From: Lagopus muta
Taxonomy: Eukaryota; Chordata; Aves; Galliformes; Phasianidae
Length of the DNA stretch: 64,000 bases
Direction of reading: 5' to 3'
Assembly (NCBI RefSeq): GCF_023343835.1
Contig: NC_064434.1
Location: 9,157,505-9,221,504, forward strand
In this document: piece after piece, positions 49,996 through 62,029 of the stretch
Layout: each line of letters starts with the position of its first letter
Numbering within the stretch: the stretch's first letter is position 1
Position numbers and translations under genes: made by a program
Notes under the pieces: model-generated
What the model was told of the DNA's origin: nothing
Database searches by the model: none
The model's input: the letters and a program-made list of their open reading frames with translations, nothing else

Positions 49996-50559
49996 ATAAA
50001 TGATAATCAAAGGCACACAAGAAGACTAAGAAAAACAAGAAGACGTTTAAAGATGCCAAGTGCTCTGGTTGGAGAAGAAAGGCCAGCCTTCAAAAGTGTT
50101 ATCAGTATGTTTGCTTTTCATGTATGAAATCTGAGCTTGAAGAAGACATCCTGTAATTGCCACTAGTTCTGGAAGGGCTGCTGTGCAAAAGACAACGTGA
50201 TCTCATTTTCCCATGTATAACCCATCATTTCAACTTGCTAAAAATGTGCTACACTTAGAACTGCAACCCCACACAGGAGATGAAAGTTATCTTCTAATTT
50301 GTGAACCACCACTATCAATAAAGCTTCCTACAGTTGATCTTCTAATTTAATATTCTTCCTGGTGAAACTTTGCTGAAGGGCAATGCCCAGCTGCAGAACT
50401 ATTGACATTTGTGTGGGCTTCTTATTACTACTGTTTGATACTCTTCTCTTTTCTATAACTGACTGAAAACTCCTTAATACAGAATTGCAATTCATCTTCT
50501 ACCTATTAAGTAACACTTCCATTGCAAAAGGCCCTTTCTCATTTGTTGATGGCTTGGTC
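49996..50559. other. Unassigned AT-rich spacer
   Basis: Nothing is recognised. Confidence 0.4.
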
Positions 50560-50890
50560 CAACAGATTGCACCACCCCTCTCATCAGTGTGCTGCAGAGC
50601 TCCATTGTCCCTACGGTGAAAACATTTTTCCTCTTGTCAAGTTTGAACATCCCATATTCATCTTTCAATCACTTGCTTTTCTTCTTACTGCCATGCATCT
50701 CCAAAAGGAGCCTGTCTCCATCTCCTCTGGCAGGCAGTTGCAGATTGCCACCCAAAAACATCTCTTGCCAAGCTTAAATAAAATAAATAAGTAAATAGAT
50801 ACATAGATAAAAAAGAGGTTCCTCAATTTCTCCTTAAAGGGTCAGTGCTCCAAATGTGCTTCCCTACTGGTGGAGCTGAATATTCCATGG
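50560..50890 (-). mobile_element. Degraded CR1 internal fragment, antisense (tentative)
   Basis: GAAAACATTTTTCCTCTTGT followed by CAAGTTTGAACATCCC recalls the CR1 antisense block normally reading AAGAATTTCTTC..ATCCAATCTAAACCTCCC. CTTACTGCCATGCATCTCC and GCCTGTCTCCATCTCCTCTG recall the next block, and GTCAGTGCTCCAA recalls the GAGGTGCTCCAG block. There is no 3' tail, divergence is high, and an AT simple repeat interrupts the middle. Confidence 0.5.
50776..50814. repeat. (AAATA/GATA)n simple repeat
   Basis: Imperfect AAATA, GTAAATAGATA and CATAGATA units over about 40 bases. Confidence 0.88.
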
Positions 50891-53201
50891 CCAAGCTCTT
50901 CAAGGCCTTGTCAGAAAGCCTCAAACACATTTTTCCTGAAAATTAAGACTTTTTTTCCACAGGCAGGACACTAAAATATTCATGTGTTATGACTAAATCA
51001 CACAGTATTGAGACTATCTGTGGCCTGAGAGCTGTTTCTGTGGGTAGGTGGCAATAAGTTGGCATACCTCACTGTGAAATTTTCTGAGCAGAAGAAAATA
51101 TGTTTTCAATGGTTTAAATGCCTTTCTGGGAGAAAAAAATAAAAAGATCGCTTTGCTTGTTCCAAAATTAAAATCTGGAAGTGAACAAAAATTTCAAACA
51201 AACATTGGAAGAAATTTGCAGCCAAAATAATAGTAAGAATCAACTTTCAATTGCCATTAATGTAGGATCTTTGCATTCCCCAATGAACAGCAAATTTTCT
51301 TGAGGAAAGAAAAATTCTATTGCATTTCTATGATCACTACTCACTAAATAAAGTTTTTCTGTTCTTAACCAGCTCTCACAGAAGACATGATCACTCCCAC
51401 TTCATGTCATAAATTTGCACAGTGGAGCACTCATGACAGTCTTCTGATGGGACCATTTTTTAAACTATAATAGGTAGATCTCCTCTGCCTTTCTCCAGTC
51501 TTGTCATAAATCTATCACACCAGCCTTTCCACTTCAGCCTACACACACCTGCCTTATCCCCTTATACTTTCTCTAACATGCTTTGATGGTTCATAACAGC
51601 TTTTCTCCCAGGGGTCTCACTGCTCGGATGCACAGCATCATCTCTGCCCTGCCCATCTCCAAGTATTGCCTTTCAACTTGGCTTCCCCTGGAGCAGGATG
51701 GAAAGTGCTGTCGAAGCTGTACTGGCCTCCAGTTGTGCATTGCACCAAAAGCCCTTCTTTGGGTGAAGTCCCCATGGCAGGGAAGTTGGCTTGGAAGAAG
51801 GGGAAGTTGTCAAAGCACTTGGTATTCCTAAACCAGAAATCAGGACCAAGATCAAAACTTTGTATAGATCTGACAAGAATGTCAGTATTTTCTTTCCACC
51901 ATTGCTGACTGCTAGATCAAGCACCAGATCAGCTCACCCAGCCTGTCCTTGAACACCTCCAGGAGCAGATCTTGAACACTTCCAGATATAAGTGTCCAAA
52001 CTGAGCTGATGACCCTCAGGACGGAATCATGATCTTGTACTTATTTTGACCATCATCTCTTATTTGGGACATAGCCAAAATTTTTCCCATCAGAACTCAT
52101 GTCTAGATTTTTTTATTTTCTGAGAATCCCCCTAATGCCTTCAGTACAGCTGGTATCACAGTCTCATGTAATTCTCACCTTCCTACTCCATCTCTGTCAC
52201 ATCTCAGTTTGCCTAGTTCCTGCAACCACAGCACTACATGGAGCTCACACCAGCATCCTTAGCTCCCCCAGAATTTCTCCAGTGGATTCAAGACCCAGAA
52301 AGCCACAGCATCTACTTCTTCAGGTTCCCATTCCCTAGTCTGTCCAGCTCTCTGTAGTCCAATCTGCTGGCTCCATTAAGCTGAAGCACTACAGAGTCTC
52401 CAAACCATGTCTCAAGTATGGCCAAACACCATAGCCACAGCTGTGAAGGCTGGGATCTGTCTGCTGTGACATCCCATGTACTGAGTGACTTTGGAATGAT
52501 GTAGCATCCCCCCAGCCATCTGCATATGGAAACAAAAGCAACTTCATAGAAAACATCCTAGCACTGCAAATAATGGTGTGTAGGCTTCCCAGCACATAAG
52601 GGGAAGAGTTGAATATGGACAGCTGTCTCTTGCCACAGTCTTTGCCCAGCCATCCCTCTGAGCATATCCACACCTCTGTATGAATGACCTCAAAAAGGTG
52701 CCCAGGTTTGTCACAAACCCAGTGTGCTGATCCTGTAGAAGAAAACTAACAAAAAACCCAAAGACTGCTGAAACTTTATGTTCTCACTGACCGTCTCAGT
52801 GTGGGAGTCATTCCCCTACTCTGCAACAGAAGCAGTTCCTCTGCCCTGAGTCAGGCTCCCACTGCACCACGGGATGAATCAGATCCTTACAGTCTGTTTA
52901 TCTCTGCTGACTTCATGGAGAGCCCCAGACAGCTGGCTTGGATTCAGGCACAGACCCCACAGATGTCCACACTCAGACACTTGGATCCCCCATTCTGAGT
53001 CAACTGCTGGTGATAAACAAAACTCTGTTCCTTCCATCCCTCAGCACGATAACTGAAGGGGGTTGCTGAAGATTTTCTCCAGAGATGAGGCATCCTGGAA
53101 CAGGCTCCAGCTCTGCGCTAAGCCCTCCACAGCCAGTTTTTCCCACCATCTTCTGTTGCCCAGGCAAATGGTGGGGCAAGCAAAAACAACAGTTCTCTGG
53201 T
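50891..53201. other. Unassigned stretch with one CR1 scrap
   Basis: The only repeat trace is near 51913-51964 (listed separately). Three overlapping frames at 51583-51924 on both strands are chance-like. No exon is supported. Confidence 0.45.
51913..51964 (-). mobile_element. CR1 scrap, antisense (tentative)
   Basis: CAGCCTGTCCTTGAACACCT followed by CCAGG matches the antisense of the GTTCAAGGCCAGGCTGG block. About 50 bases remain, without a tail. Confidence 0.5.
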
Positions 53202-53375
53202 TCATAGAATCATAGTATCATTTAAGGTTGGAAAGCCCTCTAAGATCATCTAGTCCAACATCAAGTACCACCATCATGTCCACTAAACCACATCTTTGTG
53301 ATCCCTCAGTGACATATCTATCCTTTTCTTGAGTACTCCATCACTTCCCTGGGTTAACAGTTCCTGGGCAGCTTG
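53202..53375 (-). mobile_element. CR1 LINE 3' end, antisense
   Basis: The inverted tail (TCATAGAATCATAGTATCA), AAGGTTGGAAAGCCCTC, TAAGATCATCTAGTCCAAC, CACTAAACCACATCTTTG and TCCCTGGGTTAACAGTTCC place it with the older GACATGGTTTAGTG subfamilies. Confidence 0.9.
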
Positions 53376-54756
53376 ACTAGGGGGCACCCGTTAGAGATGG
53401 AGTCAGCACACAGCTTAGAAAAGCCTTTCTAAATTATACCTAAGGCTCAGTAGCCTTAGGATTGAGGAGAAGGTGAAAAAGAGAACTTCCACCCATCCTC
53501 CTCACATCTCCCAGGTCCCCATGTTCATGAGGCCCAACTGAACGCTAAGACCCTGATTTTTTACCCAGAAACATTAGCATATTTGTAATAAAACCACAGA
53601 ATTTATTTAATATTCTGTTCATAAAGCACCCAGCTTAGGTCATCTGTGGCACAGGCATAGCTCAGCATGGCACCGTGCTGGCAGACGGGGGGATAGCCTC
53701 CCCTAATCCCTTTCCACACCACCCTTTTTGAATCCATCCTCTCTAAGCATGTGTTTCTCATATTGCATTCCCTCCGTCCCTAAACGTTCATTGGAACAGA
53801 CAGCTGCAGCTGGGGATTTTTGTCTGTACAGACCTCCAACAGCTGCTTGCTTTATGTTGGCCTGGCAGGGCTGCAAAATGGCAGCCCTCCACTGGGAGAC
53901 ACCAGCTGATGAGATATGTGGCCTGACTGTGGGCTGCACTGAAGGTTGCTGTTGAAAGACAGGGCTCTTTATGACATGCATGGAAGGGGAGCCTGGCTGA
54001 GGGAAGGTTGACTGCATGGGATGCAGTTTTGCACACTGAGGCCTCCTCTTGTATGAGTATGTCATGCCTATGGCAGCATGGCTGGGAGTGCTCACAGTAC
54101 TGAGGTGTGCTCATGGCAGTTATTATTGTGTGCTGAGCATGGATGATGCATTGCAAGAGCAAGTTTTACCTCTTAAAGTGGAAATGTTCCAGGAGACCAC
54201 CGCTCGGGTGGAGCTCTTTCACCTTTCCATCTTATGGCCTCCTCATCCCTCCTCACCATTTTTACTACTGACTCTGAGCAAAACTGAGAGTTTTGTGAAA
54301 TTACTTTGATGCTCTGGCTGGAAATGAAGAATTTGGTTGTTTGGTTTTTTTTTTAATTGTTCTTTTCAAGCTGATCTGAGATACTAAGCAAGCACAAGGG
54401 CACCAAGGGAGCAGTCTAAAACACATGAAAAGGCACCAGCTTTGTGCAAAGAAGGCCAAAGAGCTGATGAGTCCATCTTGGTATGAGCACAACTCTGATA
54501 CAACTTTTTTCCACACAGTATGTCAGTATGGTGATGATGACAGTAGAAGTTCACTAACAGGCAGGAGGAGACCTCCACTCAAATGATCATCTCCCAGGCA
54601 AATCTTCACATGGAACTGATTGCTCTTTCTGTAGAAACATGAAATCTGAATTTCTCTGAATAGTAGGAGAAAACAATCTAGACTTCTTGCAAAAATAATA
54701 ATAATAATAAAGTGATTCCAGACACACCAAGATTTTTTCCATCTCTCTGGTTTTAA
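53376..54756. other. Unassigned non-coding stretch with short AAT repeat
   Basis: Overlapping minus frames of 130 and 124 codons (53703-54162) share the same DNA in different frames and are also covered by plus frames; no domain is found. An (AAT)n run lies at 54693-54711. Confidence 0.45.
54693..54711. repeat. (AAT)6 microsatellite
   Basis: Six AAT units between a T-rich strand switch and the next CR1 piece. Confidence 0.93.
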
Positions 54757-54877
54757 GGAGAGGGCTGCATCTTAAGATGGATGTTTGGAAAAAACCTTCT
54801 CCAAAAAAGTGATTGGCACTGGAGCAATCTGCCCGGGGAGGCAGACAAGTCACCTCAGCCTTAATGATTCTGTGATA
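54757..54877 (+). mobile_element. CR1 LINE 3' end with internal deletion
   Basis: GATGTTTGGAAAAAACCTTC then GGCACTGGAGCAATCTGCCC and GGAGGCAGACAAGTCACC jump directly to TTAATGATTCTGTGATA. The middle of the 3' region, including the GGACATGG and GGTTGGACTGGATGATC blocks, is missing, so the copy is only about 120 bases long. Confidence 0.82.
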
Positions 54878-55279
54878 ATACGATCCATCCATCAATGGAG
54901 TGAGACGTTGTTCAGATGTTGCCCTCTCTGGGGAAGAAATCAACCAAGATCTTAACTCACACATGCCAACAGACCTTCACACTGGCATGCACCCAGGATC
55001 AAAATCTTATATTTTAAGGGATATGATTATTTAATATTTTTTTCCCATTAGTTACAGATGATTCCCAAATGTGCTTTCACCACAGTAATACCCTCTCAAA
55101 ACCATTGTTTTGGTAAGATTTCAGTTTAAAATTCTAAGCTGTAAAATGGTATATTGCTGTGAAGAAAAAAAAAAAGAATTAAAAAAGCCCACTTCAAAAC
55201 TAAAAGAAAAAAGTGCTTTATTCTACAATTATGCTGAAACTGCGCACATCAACATCGTGAGTTTCAACATCCATTGTTG
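54878..55279. other. Unassigned AT-rich spacer
   Basis: Apart from A/T runs near 55164-55216, nothing is recognised. Confidence 0.4.
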
Positions 55280-55401
55280 ACTGGATGTTGTGTTGAGGGA
55301 CATGGTTTAGTGGGAGCTATTGGTAATAGGTGAACGGTTGGACTGGATGATCTTTTAGGTCTTTTCCAACCTTGGTGATTCTATGATTCTATGATTCTAT
55401 G
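55280..55401 (+). mobile_element. CR1 LINE 3' end, three tail units
   Basis: GTGTTGAGGGACATGGTTTA, GTAATAGGTGAACGGTTGG, ACTGGATGATCTTTTAGG, CTTTTCCAACCTTGGTG and three ATTCTATG units. The tail is well preserved; only about 120 bases remain. Confidence 0.95.
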
Positions 55402-57052
55402 AGAACTGTCTTTTCTTTTGAAGTAAAATTTCAGACTCAATGAAGGTGGCTTTGCAAAGCATTTTCATTGTATGGAACACTTTTTACTAATGGAAAATAA
55501 TTTCTCAGTAACTTACACCCCAAAATGTAGGAAATCCAGACTAGGAGCAAACTGTGAGTGTGCCTGCCCAGGCTCATGGCTAATGGGGATGGATGGAGCC
55601 TTTGCCATGGGTTGGAGGCTGCTCAGAGGTGGGGCAGTGAGGTGCTGTCTTTGGTGAGATTAGGAAATCTCTTACTTTATTTTCTTTCCTGGTACCACAG
55701 ACAACAGAAATTTGCAGAATGTGATCTTATAAAAGCTTTCAGTCTGAGCTAGAGCTTTGCATTCCAGCTGTCAAGTTTTTACTTGTTTACCTTGGAGCCT
55801 GGCTTCAAGGGATACAGTAGAAAAGGCAATCGGAGCGGAGTGGCTGCCAGTAAGTGGGAAAAATGCTTCAATGAAAAGCATTTCATTATGCTAAAGATAC
55901 TTGTGTGAACAAATGGAACCCTTGGGTATGAGGCAGAAATAATCCTGAGCATTCCTCTCCCTTTGTCTCCCCACTTTCCTCATCTGAAATAAGTTCTGTA
56001 CCACACATGGCATCACTGTACACAGATTGCTGTCAGTGTCTCACTGCCTCCCCACCATGGACCGCAGGAGTTTTAGGGCCGTGCTGCTCCAGGGGCACAG
56101 CAAACAGGCTGAAGTTAACAGCTGGAGCTGTGCAAGGTCCTGGGCATCCCCCCACCCAGACCTGACACCAGCCCCGCCAGCAGCTCTTGGATGCTTACTG
56201 GAGTGATTTGTCTTACACGGAGATAAGAACAAACCCTGAAACTCAAACAGGACCTCACACTTTGAACTCCATTTCCCTCCGCTGCAGCCACCCAAATCTG
56301 GTTTTTACTGGAGACAAAAGGTCTGCAGGGCTGTCCAGTCCCAACCCTTGAAAACACACTCATGACCAAGTAACCTCCTTCTGTATTATTAGCACATCTC
56401 TAAACAAAGCCTCCTGCAGGAAGCGCTGTGTTTATGTGCTGAGCCTGCCATGCTTTCTGCTCCAGCGAGCCAGGAATGCTAAGTCTGACTGCAACAACAA
56501 CTTTGTCCAAAAAAACAAGTCAAGGCCACACAAATGGCTTGCGTTAAACCTCTGCCTCCCTTAGCAGCTAGGACTCTGATTTGGGTGAAATGTTTTATCT
56601 GCCTCATTCAAACCCCCTAGTCAGTTTTGTAATGAATTACTTAAGTCACTTCATGCATGAGAACCCCTTGGGTTCACATTTGGGTTGTCATCACCAAATG
56701 GAGCCTACACACCAGATAAGCCAGCTCGTGAGTATCATGTCCCACCACCACGGTGGAAAACAGGATGCTAAGAGCTCAGCAAGTGAAGAGAAGCAGATAC
56801 ACTGCTGGGCTATGTGTTCCCTCCTCAGTGAGCACAGAAGGAGACAAAACTGCTTCTGCCTGGTTCATCATCTCCACATCTTTGCTTTCTCTCTGAAGTT
56901 ATGTTAGCTTGTGAAGTTAAACCCTCCAGGTTCCTGTTTGAACGTGACTGTCTGTATGTTAGTGTCTTCATTAGTAAATTCACGTATCAATCTTTACATC
57001 TTTTATACCAATCCTTCTTACCTGGTCCTAACAGGAAAAATGATTTATGACC
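55402..57052. other. Unassigned non-coding stretch
   Basis: A 108-codon plus frame (56581-56907) is rich in H, S and C but shows no family. Two minus frames at 56041-56369 overlap each other. No repeat is recognised. Confidence 0.45.
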
Positions 57053-57566
57053 TCAGTGCTATCTGTAGTACTGCGTCCAGATGTGGAGTCCTCAGTGCAG
57101 GAGAGACATGGATCTGTTGGACTGTGTCCAGAGGACGGCTAAAAATGATCCAAGGGATGGAATACCTCTCCTACGAGGACAGGCTGAGAGAGCTGGGGCT
57201 GTGCAGCATGGAGAAGGGAAGGTTACTGACAGACCTGAGAGCGGCCTGTCAGTGTCAAAAGGGGGGCTGTAAGAAGGAAGGGGACAGATTCTTTAGCAGG
57301 GTTTGTTGCAGCAGGACAAGGGGAAATGCTTTCAAACTAAAAGAGGGGAGATTTAGAGTGTAAGCAACGATGAGGTTATTTACAATAAGGGTGGTGAGGC
57401 ACTGGCACAGGTTGTCCAGAGAGCTGGTGGATGTTCCATCCCTGCAGACACTCAAGGTCAGGATGGATGGAATTCTGAGCCCTGATGGAGCTGTGGGCTC
57501 GTTGCAGAGTTGGACTAGATGATCCCTAAGGGTCTCTTCCAACTCAAATAATTCTGTGATTCTATG
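57053..57566 (+). mobile_element. CR1 LINE 3' copy with decayed ORF2 C-terminus
   Basis: Blocks in order are GTACTGCGTCCAGATGTGG, GACATGGATCTGTTGG, the S-Y-E-D-R-L-R-E-L-G-L-C-S-M-E-K frame at about 57165-57215, AGCAGGACAAGGGGAAATG, GGTGGTGAGGCACTGGCAC, GGTCAGGATGGATGGAATTC, TTGGACTAGATGATCCCTAA, CTCTTCCAACTC and two tail units. Frames shift repeatedly. The wording AACTCAAATAATTCTG matches the subfamily at 10829. Confidence 0.94.
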
Positions 57567-57755
57567 TCTTCAACTGATAAATGCCTTTAACACAGGCTAT
57601 GCAAAGATCAGGGGAACATGCAGGCCAGTGCATTTTACTGTGTGCCACAAAGCATGACAAAATGAACCAGATTCTTCTTTTTCACTGAGCAACAACAAAC
57701 AAATTCCTTAATTAGAATCTTTGATTTGCTATTTCTTCCTTGGCAGCAAGAAATT

Positions 57756-57770
57756 AAAAAAAAAAAAAAA
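57756..57770. repeat. A15 run
   Basis: Fifteen A after AAATT; a simple repeat. Confidence 0.93.
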
Positions 57771-58045
57771 GAAGCCACTGAACACAAATGGTGACTGTAA
57801 ATTTGCTCTTGCTTAATGCTACTGTTCTTTTCCATCCACATATTTAATTGCTGAACACATCCTGTACAGGATTTCCACCAGACCTCATACATGTACTTGC
57901 CACAACGTGCAGTTGTTTCAATCCGTCACTTAATACAGATGCTTATACAGAGCTAATCTGATTTTTTAATGCATGTAGTGCTGCAGCAAAAGCACATCTG
58001 AGTAATCCTGACACAGCTGTTCAGCTGAAGCTGAAATATTTCAGA

Positions 58046-58057
58046 AAAAAAAAAAAT
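58046..58057. repeat. A12 run
   Basis: Twelve A after TTTCAG; a simple repeat. Confidence 0.93.
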
Positions 58058-58208
58058 TGTAAATTCTGTTCTGTTTTAGCTTTTAATATTCAACAGACAG
58101 ACTGGCTCTGGTAGCACATGTGGGAATCCTGAAGTGACTTCTCACCATGCAGCCATGATTTCTCTGGGCAGGGTGGTTGCATCCACAGTGGGAGAGGGTG
58201 AAAAAGAC

Positions 58209-58224
58209 AAAAAAAAAAAAAAAA
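58209..58224. repeat. A16 run
   Basis: Sixteen A after AAAAAGAC; a simple repeat. Confidence 0.93.
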
Positions 58225-59089
58225 GAGTGAAAGCTTGGAAGAATGTAAAATTTCTCCAGTTAAGCATTCCTTCAAAGTCAAGCTCAGTGTGAGGCATTCA
58301 CAGAAAGCATTCCAAATAAGCAGAGAATGAGCAGTTATAGTTAGAATAGCCTTTCTCCAGGTAACCACAACAATAAAACATCTAGCAGAACTGGCTCATC
58401 TCAAGCAGACCCAGCAGGAAAATCAAGAAAGCAGAGAACTGAATTTACAGCCCTGGTGACAGCCCCCAGCCCCAGGCTGGAGAAGGAAGGGAAGGGACGT
58501 ACCATGGGGCTAGCAATGGCAAAGTGGTGTGTGAGAGAGCCTCATCATCTCACTGCTCATCAGAATCCCACAGACAGAGCCATGAAACAGCAGAGCAGCA
58601 AGGAGGAAAGCTCAGCCCTGCTTTAACCAGAGGTAAAATTAACAATTAAATAAATTGTTGGCTGGGCCTAAAGGGCTGTCAGGAGATGTCCCCAGGGATG
58701 GGTCACTTCTCATTGACTGGGATTGTCCTTGTGTAAATCCCACCAAGCAGAGGGCATTCCTGCACAGAGTCAGGGGGTCTGACATAGGGAAAATAACAGC
58801 AAAAGCTGACTGCTTCTAGGGAAGAGAGAAGAAAGACACAAGGCCAGAAAGACACAAAGGCTTGAGCAGGGTGGCTCACTCCTTTTTAAGTGCTGCATGA
58901 TCAGATCATAGAGAAGTAGTGCTAATAAATGGGAGAGATGTTAGTAGAGGACAAAGGAAAAGGCCTACTGGTTTAAACTGGTGAATGAGGGCAATGGAGG
59001 TTTTCAGGCAATATTCCTGGCACTGGACCTTGATGCTGAGTATGTGCAGCCCTAAGGGCTGACCTCTTCAGAGGCCCCTTCTGAACTGT

Positions 59090-59302
59090 CTAGGATGGTG
59101 AAGTGCTGGCACAGGCTGCCCAGAGCAGTTGTGGAAGCCCCATGTGTGGAGATGCTCAAGACCAGGATGGATGGGGCCCTGGGCAGCCTAATCTGTGGGT
59201 GGCAACCAGCCCATGGCAGGGGGTTTGGAAATACATGATCTTCAAGGTCCACTCCAACCTAAGCCAGTCTGTGATCCCATGATTCTGTCCCATGACTCCA
59301 TG
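59090..59302 (+). mobile_element. CR1 LINE 3' end
   Basis: AGTGCTGGCACAGGCTGCCC, GATGCTCAAGACCAGGATGG, GGGGCCCTGGGCAGCC, GGCAGGGGGTTTGGAAATAC and GATCTTCAAGGTCCACTCC, followed by a drifted tail of CCATGATTCTGTCCCATGAC units. It is related to 45279 (sense and antisense of similar wording). Confidence 0.92.
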
Positions 59303-59628
59303 AACACATTCCAAATGTCCTTGGAAACTTTCTGAACTTTCTTGAAGAAACTGTCAGAATGAAAAACGTGCCATAAGGATAAGACACACTTGCCGTATCT
59401 ACGAGGTAACACCCTGTGCTGTGGCAGAATATGTCAGTTCAGTTGCTGGCATTGCCATTTTTGCGGTCAGCTGAAGAAGTATCTACAATATCCAAACTAC
59501 GTTCCCTGGAAAGCCATCTAAACCCAATCAGTAGAGCTGTGTCCCTCTTGCACACAGCTGTGGGTGAAAGCCAACCAAACCAACAGCCTGGCCAAAAGTT
59601 CTAGGAATTCTTTCCAGAGAGCAGTGAT

Positions 59629-59644
59629 ACATATATATATATAC
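59629..59644. repeat. (AT)8 microsatellite
   Basis: Eight AT units, followed closely by ACGTACATGTA. Confidence 0.93.
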
Positions 59645-59654
59645 GTACATGTAT

Positions 59655-59743
59655 TGTTGTATCCCTGCCTATGGCAGTGGGGTTAGACCAGAAGATCTTT
59701 CAGGTCCTTTCCAACCTGGAACATTCTATGACTCTGATTCTAT
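59655..59743 (+). mobile_element. CR1 LINE 3' tail, short
   Basis: GCAGTGGGGTTAGACCAGAA, GATCTTTCAGGTCCTTTCC and AACCTGGAACATTCTATG, then drifted tail units. About 90 bases, directly after the AT repeat. Confidence 0.88.
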
Positions 59744-61749
59744 ATGTAAGTAAATACATATTTAAGCATATTAACACATTTTGTATGGATCTGAGGTCTC
59801 GCACCAGTCAAATACCTGCCCTAAGGAGTCTTCTACGTAACCAGGAATCCACATGAGTGTAGTTTTCATGACCCTATAAGCAGTGCTAAGGATTCAGTCT
59901 GCGAGAATCCACATGTGGGCAAACGGGGCCAGAGACACCAATAGCAGAGCTCCTTGCAATAGGATAGGTGACGTGCCTGATTTTTGCCCACTGCAGATGA
60001 TTATTTATAATGTAGAGGCAAATGTCATCAAAGAGACAGTAAGATCATTCATCACTGATCACTGACGGCACAAGGCTGAAGGAGGGGTGTCTTCCTTGTC
60101 ATTTTCCAAATGTCTGAGCTGAAAGCACTCCTGTCTCAGCAGCAGATTTCTTCCAAAGCTAGCTAGTGCTGTCAGTGCCTTTTGCCAATAGCAGCTATAA
60201 TTACATTAAATGGTTGATTTGCTGAAGCAGGAGGAGAACAACATGTGCAGAGCAATGTTACACAACATGGCAAAGAGTTTGCACACTTCTGCCTCTCCAG
60301 TAAGCCACTTACAATGACAGCCACGCTCCTATTTTCTCCCTGTATTTGGGAGGTAGACCTGTTCTGGATTCTTCTGCAGAATTATCTGATGCACTGTAGT
60401 CATTAGAGGGGAGCTGGATGACCCCTGAAACAATTCCCTGCTATGAATAGCCATTGTAAGAAGGCACAGACAATAGCACACAATGCCATGCCTCCTTCCC
60501 TGTTCTTCTGAGAAGGATGCTCAGGAACTTAAAAATATAACAGCTTCGTTTCCATAGAATGGAAGTGACCCTGAGGTGTGTGCTGCCTCTTCTCTGGGGA
60601 ACGCACCAGTGTTTGGGCATGTACTTTTTGTCTCCAAGTGCTGCCTTCTCTCCTCAACCCAGTGCTGTAATTATAATTCTACCCTTAATTCTGAGCGCAC
60701 TTTGAAGGCTTAATAAGGCAACTAACAGCAGTAATGGCAGCAATTACAAATAAGCTTAGTGTTCAGAACGAAAGGAAAAATACACAAAAGATGAAGAATG
60801 CCATCGCTCAAGGACTTTTCGGAAACAGGGCAGGCAAAAACGGGCAGGTTTTGCAAAGGTTATAAATATCGCATGCACAGAGCTTATATTATTTAGGGCA
60901 CTTGTGAGATGAACGTTCCTCCAAAAGACTCTGGGCAGTGTTAAATCACAAGAGCACAAGTGATCTGGGTAACATCAAAATATTACAATCTGCTAAAGAG
61001 ACACACAGCTCTTCTTTAGGGCTTGCAAAAATATACTTGAGATTCCAGATGAACTCTACTGCAGGAATGCAAACGGTGAGCGTGTGGGCAAGTATTGCTA
61101 AAGAAGCTGGCGAAGGATCAGCAGAAGCAGTTTGGTAACAAGTCATTTTAATGGCATTGTATATCCTGTCCTGAGTGTCAAGGTGGAAAGTCTTAGGGAA
61201 CAGTCTGTAACAACCACCCTACAGTCATCCCAAATGTATCGCCAGAATCCAAAACACATGTGAAGGGGACACAAGACAAATAAGTAGGGATCTTGGTTGT
61301 CACAACTATTTCCCCGTCTCCTTCAGAGAAATTCTGCCGGAGTTTGGCAATATCCTGAACACAGAGTGTTCCCAAAAAGCCATCAAGAGAGCTGGAGTAC
61401 TGTTTTCCCGTCTGCCCTGCAAAGGGCAAAAGGACAAACTGAGTGTATCTAAACAACAAATTGTTGTGTTGCCTTCTTTTTTTATTACTATTTCTCATCT
61501 ACCAGTACCCATAAAGTGCTTTTCCCAGCAGCCCCTCTCAGACACCAACTGACCCCATAACACAACTAGAAAGCAGAGGCCTGCTCTTATTCCCAATTTC
61601 ACTCTAAAAGAGACAAGGATTTCTCTTAAGATTTCTTTCACTTCAAGCTTCTCCTTTCTCCACCCATCAAGCAACATGCACATGAACTGTGTGCTGGGGA
61701 GGAATCTTATTCCAAGCACTTGGTCCCAGAGCATGTCATAACATGAATA
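59744..61749. other. Unassigned non-coding stretch
   Basis: 2 kb without recognised repeats. The longest frame is a 101-codon minus frame at 61193-61498 with no domain. Confidence 0.5.
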
Positions 61750-62029
61750 CCATGAGGGTTGGCTTCTTCTCCCACGTAACTAGAGATAGAATGAGAGGGA
61801 ATGGCCTCAAGTTGTATCAGGGAAGGTGCAGATTGGGTGTTTGGAAGAACTTCTCCAAAAGAGGCTGCCCAAGGAGCTTGTGAAGTCACTGTCACTGGAG
61901 ATGTTCAAGAAGTGTGTACATGTGGTGCTCAGAGACATGGCTTAGTGGGCAATACTGGTGGTAGGTGGATGGTTGGACTGGATTATCTTGGAGGTCTTTT
62001 TCCAGCCTTAATGATTCTATGACTCTAAG
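61750..62029 (+). mobile_element. CR1 LINE 3' end
   Basis: GGTTGGCTTCTTCTCCCACG, GAATGGCCTCAAGTTGTATC, GGGAAGGTGCAGATTGG, GCTGCCCAAGGAGCTTGTG, GCTCAGAGACATGGCTTAG, TGGATGGTTGGACTGGATTA and CCAGCCTTAATGATTCTATG. It belongs to the GAGGGACATGG subfamily, retaining about 280 bases. Confidence 0.94.

Larger units (their letters stand above)
57567..59089. other. Unassigned stretch with three A runs
   Basis: A15 at 57756, A12 at 58046 and A16 at 58209 are spaced 150-300 bases apart. None has a recognisable retrocopy body beside it. Frames are below 96 codons. Confidence 0.45.

Noticed and set aside
53703..54162. Overlapping minus frames of 130 and 124 codons
   Set aside because: They use the same DNA in two frames, plus frames cover it as well, and no domain is seen.
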